The position numbers were made by a program, and so were the translations under genes. Positions 7,748 through 17,185 of a stretch of 64,000 nt of DNA are shown here, piece after piece. How positions within the stretch are numbered: position 1 is the stretch's first letter; every line of letters starts with the position of its first letter. Under the pieces are notes generated by a model. It saw nothing but the letters and a program-made list of their open reading frames with translations, was not told where the DNA came from and did no database searches. This DNA comes from Paenibacillus timonensis (GTDB taxonomy: Bacteria > Bacillota > Bacilli > Paenibacillales > Paenibacillaceae): assembly GCF_022427145.1 (NCBI RefSeq), contig NZ_JAKSXN010000025.1:1-64000 (forward strand). Direction: 5' to 3'.

Positions 7748-9526
7748 ATGAATCCTCATCCCCCCGGCCCTTTCCCCAACCCGGCCGCGCCGCCGGACTT
7801 GCCAACCCAAGTTCCCGTGGAATTCGACCGGAGCTGGTTCAACGAACTGGAGACCCGACATGAAAAAGGCGGCCCCTGGGACGATTGGAAGCTGTTTAAC
7901 CTTGCCCTTGAGGCCGAAACCGCTTCGCTTGTCACGAGTTTTGAGGAAATGCAGTGCTTGAAACATCTGCAAAGCGTAACCCCGTTGCCCCACCAAACCG
8001 AAACAGCCCGGAAGGTTCTGTTCGAAATGCGTGGACGGGCCATTCTGGCCGATGAGGTGGGCCTGGGCAAAACGATCGAAGCAGGTTTGATTTTAAAGGA
8101 ATACATCGTTCGCGGATTAGTGAAAAAAGCGTTGATTCTAGTGCCCGCCTCGCTGGTGCTGCAGTGGGTCCGGGAGTTGAACCAAAAGTTCGGCATTCCG
8201 GCCGTAGCCCAGAAGAAAGAGCATTCCTGGCACAACGACGTCGTGGTTGCGTCCATGGATACCGCGAAGCGCGACCCGCACAAGAACATTTTGCTTAACA
8301 ACGAATACGATCTGGTCATCGTGGACGAAGCCCATAAGCTGAAGAACAAGAAAACGACGAATTACCAGTTCATGCTGCAGCTGCGGAAGAAATATTGCCT
8401 GCTCCTCACCGCCACCCCGGTGCAAAACGACCTCGGCGAGCTGTTCAACTTGATCACGCTGCTCAAGCCGGGCCAACTAGGCGGGCAAAGCGAATTTGCC
8501 GCCAACTTCGTCGTCGACAAACGGCAGCCGAAGAACGAGGATCAGCTCAAAGATGAGCTGGCCAAGGTAATGATCCGCAACCGGCGCGGCGACGGTGAAC
8601 TGGAGTTCACGAAGCGGATCGTCCGCAACATCGACGTGGAATTATCCCAAGAGGAGAAGAACCTGTACGACGGGGTTACTTCCTTCATTAAAGATCAATA
8701 TAGCGCCGCCGGCGGCGACCTCAACAGCATGCTGTCGCTCGTCACCCTGCAGCGCGAGGTGTGCAGCAGCCGCGACGCCGTTTTCGTCACCCTCGTCAAC
8801 TTGTCGAAGAAGCTGGCCCCCGATTCCCCGATCCGCGACCGGATTTGGGATCTGGTCGACCTGATCCGCCAAATCAAAGCCAACAGCAAAGCGGAGAAAG
8901 CGATGGAGCTGATCCGCGAAATGAACGATAAGGTGATCGTGTTCACCGAATACCGGGCGACGCAAGAGTATTTGCTGAAGTATTTTCGCGACCGCGGCAT
9001 GACGGCGGTACCGTATCGGGGCGGGATGAACCGGGGCAAAAAGGACTGGATGATGGACCTGTTCCGCGGCCGGGCCCAGGTGATGATCGCCACCGAAGCG
9101 GGCGGCGAAGGGATCAATCTGCAGTTTTGCCATCAGATGATCAACTTCGATCTGCCCTGGAACCCGATGCGGGTGGAGCAGCGGATCGGCCGCGTGCACC
9201 GGTTGGGACAAACGAATGACGTCCAAATATATAACCTGTCCACCAAAGGCACGATCGAAGAGCATATCCTCCACCTGCTGCACGAGAAGATCAATATGTT
9301 CGAAATGGTCATTGGCCATCTGGACGTGATTTTGGAACGGTTCGAGAAGCAGCACTCGCTGGAAAAAAGCATTTACCAAATCATCCTCGAATCCGGCAGC
9401 GACGAAGAAATCGCCAGCCGCGTCGATTCGCTGGGACGCGAGTTCGATACGATTAAATCCGAGCTGGATGCGGAAGCCGAAGAAGGCGATAACGAAGGCG
9501 GCCTGCAGCAGCTCTTGGGAGGTTGA
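7748..9526 (+). CDS. yqhH: SNF2-family helicase-like ATPase
   Basis: The 592-residue protein has the superfamily 2 helicase core. Walker A is ADEVGLGKTIEAG at about 101-113, motif Ia LVPASLVLQW, DEAH box VDEAHKL at about 192-198, motif III LLLTATPVQ, and motif VI QRIGRVHRLGQ near 480. The pattern DEAH with GLGKT is Snf2/RapA-like. It is followed 9 bp later by the YqhG-like gene, the same pair order as in Bacillus subtilis, which is why I use the yqhH name. The biological role of the pair is not established. ATG at 7748 follows GGGAGG. The N-terminus is Pro-rich. Confidence 0.9.
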   Translation: MNPHPPGPFPNPAAPPDLPTQVPVEFDRSWFNELETRHEKGGPWDDWKLFNLALEAETASLVTSFEEMQCLKHLQSVTPLPHQTETARKVLFEMRGRAILADEVGLGKTIEAGLILKEYIVRGLVKKALILVPASLVLQWVRELNQKFGIPAVAQKKEHSWHNDVVVASMDTAKRDPHKNILLNNEYDLVIVDEAHKLKNKKTTNYQFMLQLRKKYCLLLTATPVQNDLGELFNLITLLKPGQLGGQSEFAANFVVDKRQPKNEDQLKDELAKVMIRNRRGDGELEFTKRIVRNIDVELSQEEKNLYDGVTSFIKDQYSAAGGDLNSMLSLVTLQREVCSSRDAVFVTLVNLSKKLAPDSPIRDRIWDLVDLIRQIKANSKAEKAMELIREMNDKVIVFTEYRATQEYLLKYFRDRGMTAVPYRGGMNRGKKDWMMDLFRGRAQVMIATEAGGEGINLQFCHQMINFDLPWNPMRVEQRIGRVHRLGQTNDVQIYNLSTKGTIEEHILHLLHEKINMFEMVIGHLDVILERFEKQHSLEKSIYQIILESGSDEEIASRVDSLGREFDTIKSELDAEAEEGDNEGGLQQLLGG

Positions 9527-9535
9527 TCCGCCGTT

Positions 9536-10501
9536 ATGTCCATGACCCATGAACAGATTCGCGAATATGTCTTAACGTATTTGGAAGCGACCGAATGCCA
9601 GTTTCTCGAAAAATCGCCCCATCACGTCACGGTGAAGCTCTCCCCCCGCGCAGACCGCGATTTGACGAACCGCCCCTATTATTGGGGGTTCATCGAACGG
9701 ACCGGGGCGGAGCCGGAAACGATGTCGTTTTCCTTTATTTTTGACCCGGAGGCGCACCAGGCGGCCGAAGAGTCAAAGGCAGCCCGGGATCAGGCGGGCT
9801 CGGGTCCGCAACTGCAAATGGAAGCCGCCCAGGAAGACACCTTGCTTGGGCGTTACTTCGGCGCGGTCCGGCCGCTTCCGATGCTCGGTCCCGGGCGGAT
9901 TCAGCGCGAGGAGCTGGCGTTCGGCAGTCCGCGGCTCAAGCAGATATTCGAAGCGGCGCGAAGAGGCGGCCGATATGTGTACTTGTTCGAGGAGCCGGGG
10001 CAACGCCAGCGGATGGCCCTGCTGCCCGCCGCCTACGAGCCATGGCTGGGCGTCTGCTTCAAGGTGGAGTTCTGCTGCGATATGAAACGCGAGGAGCTGC
10101 ATTACTACGGCGTATCCCTGCTGACGGGGGCGGTCGATGAAACGTTTCAAACCCGGCTGGCGACGAAGCCGCTGGTCCCTCGCCTGCCGGAAAATGTCCA
10201 TATCGAACCTACCAAGCTATCGCTGGACGCCGGGCGTAAGGCGCTCGAACAGCGGCTTGCCGAACGGATCGCCGCCTATGATGACGCCTGGGCGCAGGAG
10301 GCCCGCGAACGACTGAACGACGAGCTGGCGCTGATCGACGCCTATTACAAGGATCTCGTGAAGGATCCCGAACCCGAGCGGGCTCAAAGCGCCAACGAGC
10401 AATACGAAGCGAGACGGGAAGAAATCCGCTGGCAGTACGAGCCGAGAATTGTCGTATCCGCCATGGGCTGCGGCATCTTTCATCTGCGTTCGCCGCGGTG
10501 A
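9536..10501 (+). CDS. yqhG: YqhG-family protein
   Basis: The 321-residue cytoplasmic protein begins MTHEQIREYVLTYLEATECQ and contains the family's early segment on ligand-like charged residues (LTNRPYYWGFIERTGAEP). It has a coiled-coil-prone charged region near 220-310 (ARKALEQRLAERI and similar). No catalytic motif is recognised. Family membership is inferred from the text of the N-terminus and from linkage to the SNF2 helicase just upstream. The ribosome binding site GGGAGG lies inside the end of the helicase gene, about 14 nt from ATG 9536, with a second ATG at 9542. The two genes are probably co-transcribed. Confidence 0.8.
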   Translation: MSMTHEQIREYVLTYLEATECQFLEKSPHHVTVKLSPRADRDLTNRPYYWGFIERTGAEPETMSFSFIFDPEAHQAAEESKAARDQAGSGPQLQMEAAQEDTLLGRYFGAVRPLPMLGPGRIQREELAFGSPRLKQIFEAARRGGRYVYLFEEPGQRQRMALLPAAYEPWLGVCFKVEFCCDMKREELHYYGVSLLTGAVDETFQTRLATKPLVPRLPENVHIEPTKLSLDAGRKALEQRLAERIAAYDDAWAQEARERLNDELALIDAYYKDLVKDPEPERAQSANEQYEARREEIRWQYEPRIVVSAMGCGIFHLRSPR

Positions 10502-10665
10502 CGAGAAATCAGACCTTTTCTCGCTAAAAGACCGCAAAAATAGAAGCCGTTCACGGCAAAACCGCGCGACAGGTTGCAACATCCTTTTTGGACCGGTTCC
10601 GGTACAATGGACAAGCCATCGAAATCAAGCGTATCCAGCCTGAACAATTGCTAGGAGGCGATCAC

Positions 10666-11730
10666 ATGCCACAACCACGCAACCCCCAAACGAAACGGTC
10701 CATGACCTGCAAAATCCTCTTATGCGCAAGCATCTTATATAGCGCATCCGGCGCCGGCCTGCCGCTGGCAGGAAGCCCCGGCGGACTTAGCGCCGCGGCA
10801 GCCGAAGCCGCAGGCGGGGGCCCCGGTGCGGCCGCGCTGGCGGCGCTCGGGGCTTCGGCGGAAGCGCCTGCGCCCGAGGCGCTCCGGCGCTTCGCCGCCG
10901 AGGCCGTCGGCAAGCTGGCACAAGCCGAGCCGTTTACGGCCTGGGCCGGCGCCGCCACCGCCATCGAGCCGCTGGGGCCGGGCACGCACAGCTGGCTCGT
11001 CACCGTGGCCGCCGACGGCAGCGGTCCCGGCGGCGAAGCCGGGACGCCGCAGGGCGCATCGGCCCCGCGCGGCTACCTCATCATCTCCGCGACGGAGAGC
11101 GGAGATTACAAGCTGGTCGAATACGGAATGGGCTCCTATTCCGTATTCGACCCGGCGCTGCTCGAGGCCGCGCTCCGCCAGGGCGGCCTCGGCGCAGCCG
11201 CCGCGGGACGGGTGACCGCCGTCCCGCTTTACGCCGGCCCGGCATTGGCCGCGTGGATGGTTCGCCCGCCCGAAGGCGGCGATCCCCAGTTCGTCAATGC
11301 CGCCGACGGCGAATGGCTGCCCGAAACGACGGGCAGCTGGGACAAGCAGGCGGGCGGCTACGCGCCGCCGCGGCTGGCCGCCGGCAGCCGCGCCCCGTCC
11401 TCGCCCGCCCCCATCGTCTATACGTCATCCCGCTTCGATCCCTACGACAACCTGTTATGGATGACGGCCAAGCCATTGGCGCTGAAGCCGGACGCTTTCA
11501 TCGGCAAGCTGAAAACCAGCCGGCAGCTCGTCTACGCGGCTTCCGGAGCCGAACGCACTTATTCCTTTCCTTTGCCGGTCTACGGCTACCAAACCTGGAC
11601 GAACGGCAGCCCCTCGGCAGCCGAAGCCGCCGGAACCGAAGCCGTTTACGTCGTCACCGGCACCGATACCGCCATCCGGCTGATCGCGCTGGACGCCTTG
11701 ATGTCCAGCGGCAAATTCGTCACCTTTTAG
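10666..11730 (+). CDS. secreted Ala/Gly-rich protein of unknown function
   Basis: I place the start at ATG 10666, 7 nt after AGGAGG (10653-10658), giving 354 residues. A signal peptide covers about residues 15-40 (CKILLCASILYSASGAG). Residues 40-150 are unusually rich in Ala, Gly and Pro, and the DNA is correspondingly GC-rich there. The rest looks globular, with phrases such as GYLIISATESGDYKLVEYGMG and SYSVFDP. No enzymatic motif is recognised and I do not assign a family. It stands alone, ahead of a shared terminator. Confidence 0.75.
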   Translation: MPQPRNPQTKRSMTCKILLCASILYSASGAGLPLAGSPGGLSAAAAEAAGGGPGAAALAALGASAEAPAPEALRRFAAEAVGKLAQAEPFTAWAGAATAIEPLGPGTHSWLVTVAADGSGPGGEAGTPQGASAPRGYLIISATESGDYKLVEYGMGSYSVFDPALLEAALRQGGLGAAAAGRVTAVPLYAGPALAAWMVRPPEGGDPQFVNAADGEWLPETTGSWDKQAGGYAPPRLAAGSRAPSSPAPIVYTSSRFDPYDNLLWMTAKPLALKPDAFIGKLKTSRQLVYAASGAERTYSFPLPVYGYQTWTNGSPSAAEAAGTEAVYVVTGTDTAIRLIALDALMSSGKFVTF

Positions 11731-11742
11731 CCCCTTCCTCCA

Positions 11743-11785
11743 AAAGGCGAGTCCCTGGAAGTTCAACTTCCCGGAGCTCGCCTTT
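11743..11785. terminator. bidirectional terminator
   Basis: Arms AAAGGCGAG and CTCGCCTTT enclose a second inner hairpin (GGAAGTT / AACTTCC). T-rich flanking bases are better for the minus-strand transporter gene. Confidence 0.7.
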
Positions 11786-11797
11786 GCTGCGTGAACT

Positions 11798-12754
11798 CTA
11801 CCGGACCTTTTGGCTGATCGTCCCCGTCCCGCCTGCTGCGCCAGAGGTTAACCTTCCAGGTCTGCGAATCAGTTGGCGCAAGCTGTCCAGGTTGGTCAGC
11901 ACCGTGCCGGCGATAATCGTGACCCCGCCCAGCACCGTAAACCATCCGGCCGTTTCCCCGTAAAACAACACGCCGATCGTCATCGCAATGAGCGGCGATA
12001 CGTACAGCCAAGTTGACGGAAATACCGGGTTGGTCTTGGCCACCAGCCAATAAAACAGGCTGTGTCCTACCATCGAACCCACCACGATGAGATAGATCAG
12101 CGAGCCTAAGGCGGATGGCTGCAGCAGGTTTCCGACCGTCACCCGTTCGGTGAAGCTCGACAGGATGATTAGCAGCAAGCCTCCGTAAATCATTTGCGCC
12201 GCGTTCAGCGCAATCGGCGACACCTCCGCGTAACTCTGGGTGACCCGTTTCGTATAAAGTGCACCCATGGAATATAGCACTTCTCCGGTCAAAATCGCCG
12301 CGCAGCCGATGATCCAGCGGGGTCCGTCCTGCACCGAAGTCAGGTTGGGCAGCACGAGCAGCAGGACGCCGGCCAATCCGATGATCATGCCCAGGACGGC
12401 TCGTCTCGTCGCTTTTTGCCGCAACACGATCATCTGCATCAGCAGAATCATGAGCGGTCCTGTGGCCGATAATACCGCGGCGATGCCTGAGGTTACGTAT
12501 TGCTCGGCCCAGTACAGAAAACTAAACGTGCCGAAGGTCAGCAAGGCTCCCGTCACCAGCATCTCCTTGCGCAACAGCAAGGCAAATTCTGCCTTTTTTC
12601 TCCAAACCATCCACAGAAACAGGATCGCCCCAGCCGCGAAGAAACGGAGTCCCGCCGAAAAAAACGGAGGCGCCGCATGGTCCACCCCGATTTTTATCGC
12701 TAAAAAAGTGGTGCCGAATACGAAACATACGATCAAATAGTTGATCAGAATCAT
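11798..12754 (-). CDS. EamA/DMT-family transporter
   Basis: The 318-residue protein has ten predicted membrane helices in two EamA repeats, typical of drug/metabolite or amino-acid exporters (INYLIVCFVFGTTFLAIKIG at the first helix; the second repeat begins near GEVLYSMGALYTKR). ATG 12754 is chosen because AAAGGGGAAG precedes it, rather than the longer frame from 12790. It is divergent from a MocR-type regulator. Such pairs are common and suggest that the regulator controls this exporter. The substrate is unknown. Confidence 0.88.
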   Translation of the reverse strand: MILINYLIVCFVFGTTFLAIKIGVDHAAPPFFSAGLRFFAAGAILFLWMVWRKKAEFALLLRKEMLVTGALLTFGTFSFLYWAEQYVTSGIAAVLSATGPLMILLMQMIVLRQKATRRAVLGMIIGLAGVLLLVLPNLTSVQDGPRWIIGCAAILTGEVLYSMGALYTKRVTQSYAEVSPIALNAAQMIYGGLLLIILSSFTERVTVGNLLQPSALGSLIYLIVVGSMVGHSLFYWLVAKTNPVFPSTWLYVSPLIAMTIGVLFYGETAGWFTVLGGVTIIAGTVLTNLDSLRQLIRRPGRLTSGAAGGTGTISQKVR

Positions 12755-12881
12755 CAAGATCTTCCCCTTTCGCCTATTGAACTGTATCATACAGGAAAGA
12801 AGACAGAACAGATTTGCCGAAGCAGAACAGATGCCGCGGCTTATCGCGTAAAATGGATGCGTGATGCAAGGAGGGAAGGCG

Positions 12882-14375
12882 ATGAACCCGATGCCGAAAC
12901 CGGCCGAGCCCGGGAAGGTTCTCTATACGCAAGTTTATGATTATCTCTTGGACCGGATTCGTCGGGGAGATTGGAAGGCGCACGACAAACTGCCCTCCGT
13001 ACGTGCGTTAGCCGGGGAACTGCAGCTCCACCGGTTAACCGTATTCCGGGCATACGGGCTGCTGAAGGAACACGGAATCGTTTACGTGAAGGAAAAGTCG
13101 GGTTATTACGTTTCCGAGGGCAAGCCGCATGATGAACCTGCCGGACCCGAGGAGGCAAGAACTGCGTTTTCCATTCTGCCCGCTGCTGGAGCGGGCGAAA
13201 ATGCGCGGGCCGCAACCCGGCGCGGGTCCGGACGTCTGCAGAATGCCCTGAGCGAGATCCACCGCATCCCGGTCCTCTACTCGTTCTCCCAGGCGCTCAT
13301 CGATCCGAACCTGCTGCCGAACCTGTTCCTGTCGGATCACGTGAAGCAAGTGTTCGACCGCTATCCCAAGCTGCTTGGCACTTATTCCTCCGTTCAGGGA
13401 GACGAGGAGCTGCGGGAACTCCTCTGCGCGGACTTGCAGCGTAAAGATAAGCTTCAGGTCTCCTCCGACGAACTGCTGATCACGACCGGCGGCCAGCAAG
13501 CAATCGACCTGCTGGCCGGCGTTTTTCTTCGTCCCATGGATTACGTGTTGGTGGAACGCCCAACCTATAGCTCGGCGCTTGACTGTTTCCGTCAGCGGGG
13601 CGCTCGTCTCATGCCCGTGGAGATTCGCAAGGACGGTTATGATCTGGACCTTGTCGAGGCTTATATGAAACGCCATAAACCCCGGATGTTTTATACGAAC
13701 CCGACCTTTCACAATCCGACGGGATATACCGTACCGGCCACTCAACGCAAGCAGCTGGTTGAGTTGGCGGAACGCTACGGGTGCCTGATCGTCGAGGACG
13801 ACACGGTTCATGACGTCTACTTTGACGAGCCGCCGCCCCCGCCGATCTATTCCTACGATACGGAAGGTTGGGTCGTATACCTGCGCAGCTTCAGCAAGTA
13901 TTTGGCCCCCGGACTGCGCATTTGCGCCGTTGCCGCGCGTTCGGCCGTGATGGCCCCGCTGTTGACCGCGAAATCGCTCGCCGACAACGGTACGCCGCTC
14001 GTCAACCAGAAGCTGTTCCAGCACTGCTTCGAATCGGTACGACTGCAGCTGCACCTGGAGAAGCTCCGAACGGCGCTGCAAATTCGCCGGGACGTGATGG
14101 AACGAGCGCTCGCCGCCGGCACCGGCTGGCAGTGTTACCGTCCGCAAGGCGGTTTGAATCTGTGGGTCCGCCTCCCTGACGGACTTCACGACGATCGGCT
14201 GATGACCGAAAGCGTCCGGCGCGGATTGACGTTCGTCCCCGGAACGATTTGCGATCCCCTGGGAGAAATGAACGGTTGGATCCGGCTCAGCTATTCGTTC
14301 ATGAATGAAGCGCGGATTCGCGAAGGCGTTCACCTGCTGGTTCGATTAGCCGAGGAGCTGGCGCATAGCGAATGA
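12882..14375 (+). CDS. MocR-type (GntR-aminotransferase) transcriptional regulator
   Basis: The 497-residue protein joins a GntR winged helix (about 15-80, YTQVYDYLLDRIRRGDW and LPSVRALAGELQLHR) by a linker to a fold-type I aminotransferase domain. The PLP-binding Lys is in RSFSKYLAPGLRI, and the upstream YTNPTFHNPTGY is the substrate/cofactor loop. ATG 12882 is preferred over 12861 because AAGGAGGG lies 7 nt before it. The divergent EamA exporter is the likely target gene. The effector is probably an amino-acid-like or vitamin B6 compound, as in other MocR proteins. Confidence 0.92.
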   Translation: MNPMPKPAEPGKVLYTQVYDYLLDRIRRGDWKAHDKLPSVRALAGELQLHRLTVFRAYGLLKEHGIVYVKEKSGYYVSEGKPHDEPAGPEEARTAFSILPAAGAGENARAATRRGSGRLQNALSEIHRIPVLYSFSQALIDPNLLPNLFLSDHVKQVFDRYPKLLGTYSSVQGDEELRELLCADLQRKDKLQVSSDELLITTGGQQAIDLLAGVFLRPMDYVLVERPTYSSALDCFRQRGARLMPVEIRKDGYDLDLVEAYMKRHKPRMFYTNPTFHNPTGYTVPATQRKQLVELAERYGCLIVEDDTVHDVYFDEPPPPPIYSYDTEGWVVYLRSFSKYLAPGLRICAVAARSAVMAPLLTAKSLADNGTPLVNQKLFQHCFESVRLQLHLEKLRTALQIRRDVMERALAAGTGWQCYRPQGGLNLWVRLPDGLHDDRLMTESVRRGLTFVPGTICDPLGEMNGWIRLSYSFMNEARIREGVHLLVRLAEELAHSE

Positions 14376-14416
14376 GCATGCGATGAATCAGATAGCCCGA
14401 TCTCCCGGGTCAACCT

Positions 14417-14462
14417 AAAAACAGCCGCCTTCTCCCTTGCGGGACGGAAGACGGCTGTTTTC
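14417..14462. terminator. bidirectional terminator
   Basis: AAAACAGCCG and CGGCTGTTTT arms with complementary inner bases lie between the converging MocR and YqzE genes. Confidence 0.75.
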
Positions 14463-14482
14463 GCTTGATGGGCTCGGCCTAA

Positions 14483-14710
14483 TCATACCTCGCGGGAGCG
14501 GGAGGCATGCTCTTTCCTCCGGGCTTCCTTCTTCTTCGGCTTGGGAAGTTGCCCGGCCCACAGGGAGATGGAGAACGGGATCATGCCGAACCAGCGCCGG
14601 GTCCACGGTTCCTTCACTTTGGACCGCTCGCGGCGGACCTCCCGGGGCGTTTCCACGTAATCTACCACCCGTTCCGTGATGTATTTGACCAATTCGTCGC
14701 CTTTGGCCAT
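14483..14710 (-). CDS. yqzE: YqzE-family small protein
   Basis: The 75-residue protein has the conserved order DELVKYITERVVDYVETP, then RRWFGMIPFSISLW and a very basic tail (KPKKKEARRK). The central part may dip into the membrane. In Bacillus subtilis yqzE lies near the comG operon and yqhG/yqhH, so its presence a few kb from yqhH-yqhG is residual synteny. The function is unknown. ATG 14710 follows AAAGGAG at a longer than usual distance. Confidence 0.88.
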   Translation of the reverse strand: MAKGDELVKYITERVVDYVETPREVRRERSKVKEPWTRRWFGMIPFSISLWAGQLPKPKKKEARRKEHASRSREV

Positions 14711-14881
14711 GGGAGAAAAGCTCCTTTCCAGCTTTGTCGTTCTTCGTTAACCCTAGTTTGCGCCGATTCCCTTCTCCTTAAACCCGTGATCCGCCAAGCC
14801 TCCATCCGCTTCCCGAAGATGCATGATTTCACTGCCGCAGGTTCACTCTATAGAGGAAGAACCCCCTGAAAGGTGAGACAT

Positions 14882-15583
14882 ATGGGAAAGATGATACGAT
14901 GCCTGCTGGCGCTAATCCTGATGGTCCCCATTGTTCTGGGAATCGGGATCGCCCCGGCTGCGGCTGAGGATGGCAAAGACCTTAGGCATGCCTTCCCCGA
15001 GCCGGTGATCCTGATCGACGCCGGTCATGGCGGGATCGACGGTGGAACGTCTTATGAACAGATTCTTGAGAAGGACATCAATCTCGAAATCGGGCGGCGG
15101 CTCTACGTCGTCCTGCGAAGCCACGGCTACCGCGCGATTCTGAATCGTACAGGTGATTATGCCTTAAGCGACGACAACCGTTGGCTTCGAAGCCGCTCGC
15201 GGCACCTTCGGGATTTGGCGCAGCGCAAGGAACTCAGCGAACAACTGCCCGCTTCGATCGTCGTCAGCCTGCATGTGAACTGGGGACGGAATTCCTCGAA
15301 ACGCGGGCCGCTCGTGCTCCATCAGAATGAAGGACGGAGCGTGGTGCTGGCGGACTCGATCCAACGATCGCTGGAAAGGTTCTATCAGTTGGAAGCATCT
15401 CGAATTCCAGAACACGGCAAGCCGTTTTATTTACTGAACCATATCGACTGTCCGGCCGTGATCGTGGAAACGGGCTTTCTCAGCAACGCGGAAGACCGCG
15501 TCGTTCTCACGAACAGGCGCGGTCAACAGAGGATTGCCGAAGCGTTGTATCGCGGCATCGCCGAATACTTTACGGTAATGTAA
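14882..15583 (+). CDS. N-acetylmuramoyl-L-alanine amidase (CwlD-like)
   Basis: The 233-residue exported zinc amidase has a signal peptide (residues 1-28, ending PAAAE) and an Amidase_3 domain. Zinc ligands are in DAGHGG, the Glu of EKDINLEI, and SLHVN; the catalytic Glu is in VETGFLSN. The domain composition (single Amidase_3, no SH3 or SPOR repeats) fits CwlD, which makes muramic lactam in the spore cortex. It could also be a general cell-wall amidase. ATG 14882 is preferred to GTG 14873 because of spacing from AAAGG. Its last 14 bases overlap the 3' end of the converging gene. Confidence 0.85.
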   Translation: MGKMIRCLLALILMVPIVLGIGIAPAAAEDGKDLRHAFPEPVILIDAGHGGIDGGTSYEQILEKDINLEIGRRLYVVLRSHGYRAILNRTGDYALSDDNRWLRSRSRHLRDLAQRKELSEQLPASIVVSLHVNWGRNSSKRGPLVLHQNEGRSVVLADSIQRSLERFYQLEASRIPEHGKPFYLLNHIDCPAVIVETGFLSNAEDRVVLTNRRGQQRIAEALYRGIAEYFTVM

Positions 15584-16483
15584 ACCCCGGTCCCGGCTGA
15601 ATGCCGGGACTGATTTGTTCCCGCGCCAAATCGCTGATCCCGATGAAGTTCACGCCTTCGGCTTGCAGGATCGGGATGTTTTTTTTCAAGGCCGCCGCCG
15701 TTGTCTTGCCTTGCACGCCCACATGCCCAATGGTGACGCAGCTGCCGCGTTTGTTTTTCTTCAATAATTCAAGGACCTGCCGCAGTTGCCCGGTCACATG
15801 TTCCTCGCTGCCCACATCGTCCAGAAAGATGTCGTTTTCCAGCCGGGGCAACCCCTTCTCCTCGCTTAAGCGCGGAATGACGGACCAATAATTGGTTTTG
15901 CTGTCCACGAAAAATAACCCCCGCTCGCGGCACACTTCCAAAATCACCGACATCACGCGCTCGTCCCCGGTCACCTTCGAGCCCATATGGTTGTTCATCC
16001 CTACGGCGTAAGGCACTTGATCGACCGCAGCTTCCACCTTCCGTCGGATCTCCTCGTCCGTCATGCTGGAGAGAATCGCCCCGGGTCCCAGCCACTCCGG
16101 CCTGCCTTGCTTCGGCTCCATCGGCAATGAACGATCACGTCGTGCCCGCGCTCATGCGCCTGCCGCGCATCTTCCTGCGTCGTTTCCAAAAAAGGCATGA
16201 CCGCAACGGTCAATTTGACCGGCAGGTTCAACACTTCGTCCGTCCCGCCCATCCGGTTACCCAGATCGTCGATAATCACCGCGAGCTTACGGGAAGGCAG
16301 TGGTTGTTTGTCGTCCGCCGTTGCTTCGGTCTTCTGCCTTCCTGTTCCTTCCGGACCTGTGGCCTCTTCCGGTGCGACAGGCGGCGCAGCTCGCCCGCTG
16401 ACTGGCGTTGTCAGCATCAGCGCCGTCAGACAAGTGGCGGCTAGTACCGTCAACCATCGAACCGGGTTCTTGATTAATGACAA
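15570..16483 (-). pseudogene. divergent polysaccharide deacetylase, split by a frameshift
   Basis: Two overlapping minus-strand frames together give one protein of this secreted family. The first part starts at TTG 16483 (6 nt after AAGGAGGG), has a signal peptide, and runs through VIIDDLGNRMGGTDEVLNLP and VAVMPFLETTQEDARQAHERG to GHDVIVH. The second resumes as PMEPKQGRPEWLGPGAILS, MNNHMGSKVTGDERVM and CVTIGHVGVQGKT. The join falls at CATTGCCG near 16125-16128, where one base is missing relative to the expected CAT-TTG/ATG-CCG. The frames on each side are otherwise intact, so this is a single-base deletion or a sequence error. Confidence 0.85.
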
Positions 16484-16518
16484 TATGGCTCCCTCCTTCA
16501 CTCCGCACCACCCAGAGT

Positions 16519-17043
16519 TTAGATCAAACTTCCGCGAAATGCGCGCCGCCGCGTCAGGCATGTCCACACCAGATCGGCAGCAAATAGCAATAACAAGGCT
16601 GGACCCGCTACGGGCCATACTGAGGAAATGCTAAGATACGCCTGTTCCGCCAAAGGGTGGACCCCTTTCAGCATCAAAGCCGACAAGACGCCCCAATACA
16701 AGGAGAACCGCAGGCAAACATGGCCGCCTAACTGAAAGCGAAGGCCCGAATAATCCCACCATCTGCGCCCAAACATCGTCAACAGCAAGTAGCCGCTGAT
16801 CCCTTCGACAACGGTCGGGATGATCAGGCAAAGCAAAGCCGCCAGCAGCGGCTGAACTCCTTCTCCTTCAGGTACAAGTACCAGCAAGAGCAGCGGGGCT
16901 ACGCCGTACATCGGCTTAAACGGGCCTTTCAAGAAGCCCTCCTTCCAGAACACCCCTTGCGTGAACAGGCTATACACATTTTCGAGCAGCCAGCCAAAAA
17001 GCGAATACAGCAGAAAATAAAAACCGATTTCTCCCGCCGTCAT
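16519..17043 (-). CDS. CmpB-like putative ABC-transporter permease (type IV family)
   Basis: The 174-residue protein has about five membrane helices. It begins MTAGEIGFYFLLYSLFGWLLEN, the hallmark start of the family annotated as putative ABC transporter type IV (CmpB). It also carries WDYSGLRFQLGGHVCLRFSLYWG, another conserved block. No ATPase gene is nearby, so the transporter label is nominal. ATG 17043 follows AAAGGAGG; the frame is open to 17118 without a site. Confidence 0.85.
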   Translation of the reverse strand: MTAGEIGFYFLLYSLFGWLLENVYSLFTQGVFWKEGFLKGPFKPMYGVAPLLLLVLVPEGEGVQPLLAALLCLIIPTVVEGISGYLLLTMFGRRWWDYSGLRFQLGGHVCLRFSLYWGVLSALMLKGVHPLAEQAYLSISSVWPVAGPALLLLFAADLVWTCLTRRRAFRGSLI

Positions 17044-17120
17044 GAACACCAGCCTCCTTTCAGCTAGTATGACTGTCCCCGTAGGGAAACATGCGCAGAA
17101 GGCCCCTTCCTTTGGCATAC

Positions 17121-17174
17121 AAAAAAAGACCCCTGTGCGGGAAGCCTATTGATCAAGCTTCCTAAACAGGGATC
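17121..17174 (-). terminator. terminator of the aldo/keto reductase gene
   Basis: Arms GACCCCTG and CAGGGATC with an inner GAAGC/GCTTC pair are followed on the minus strand by seven T. Confidence 0.8.
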
Positions 17175-17185
17175 TGATGGAACCG

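Noticed and set aside
13035-14333. 432-codon minus-strand open frame antisense to the MocR gene
   Set aside because: The MocR frame has complete domain motifs. The antisense product has none.
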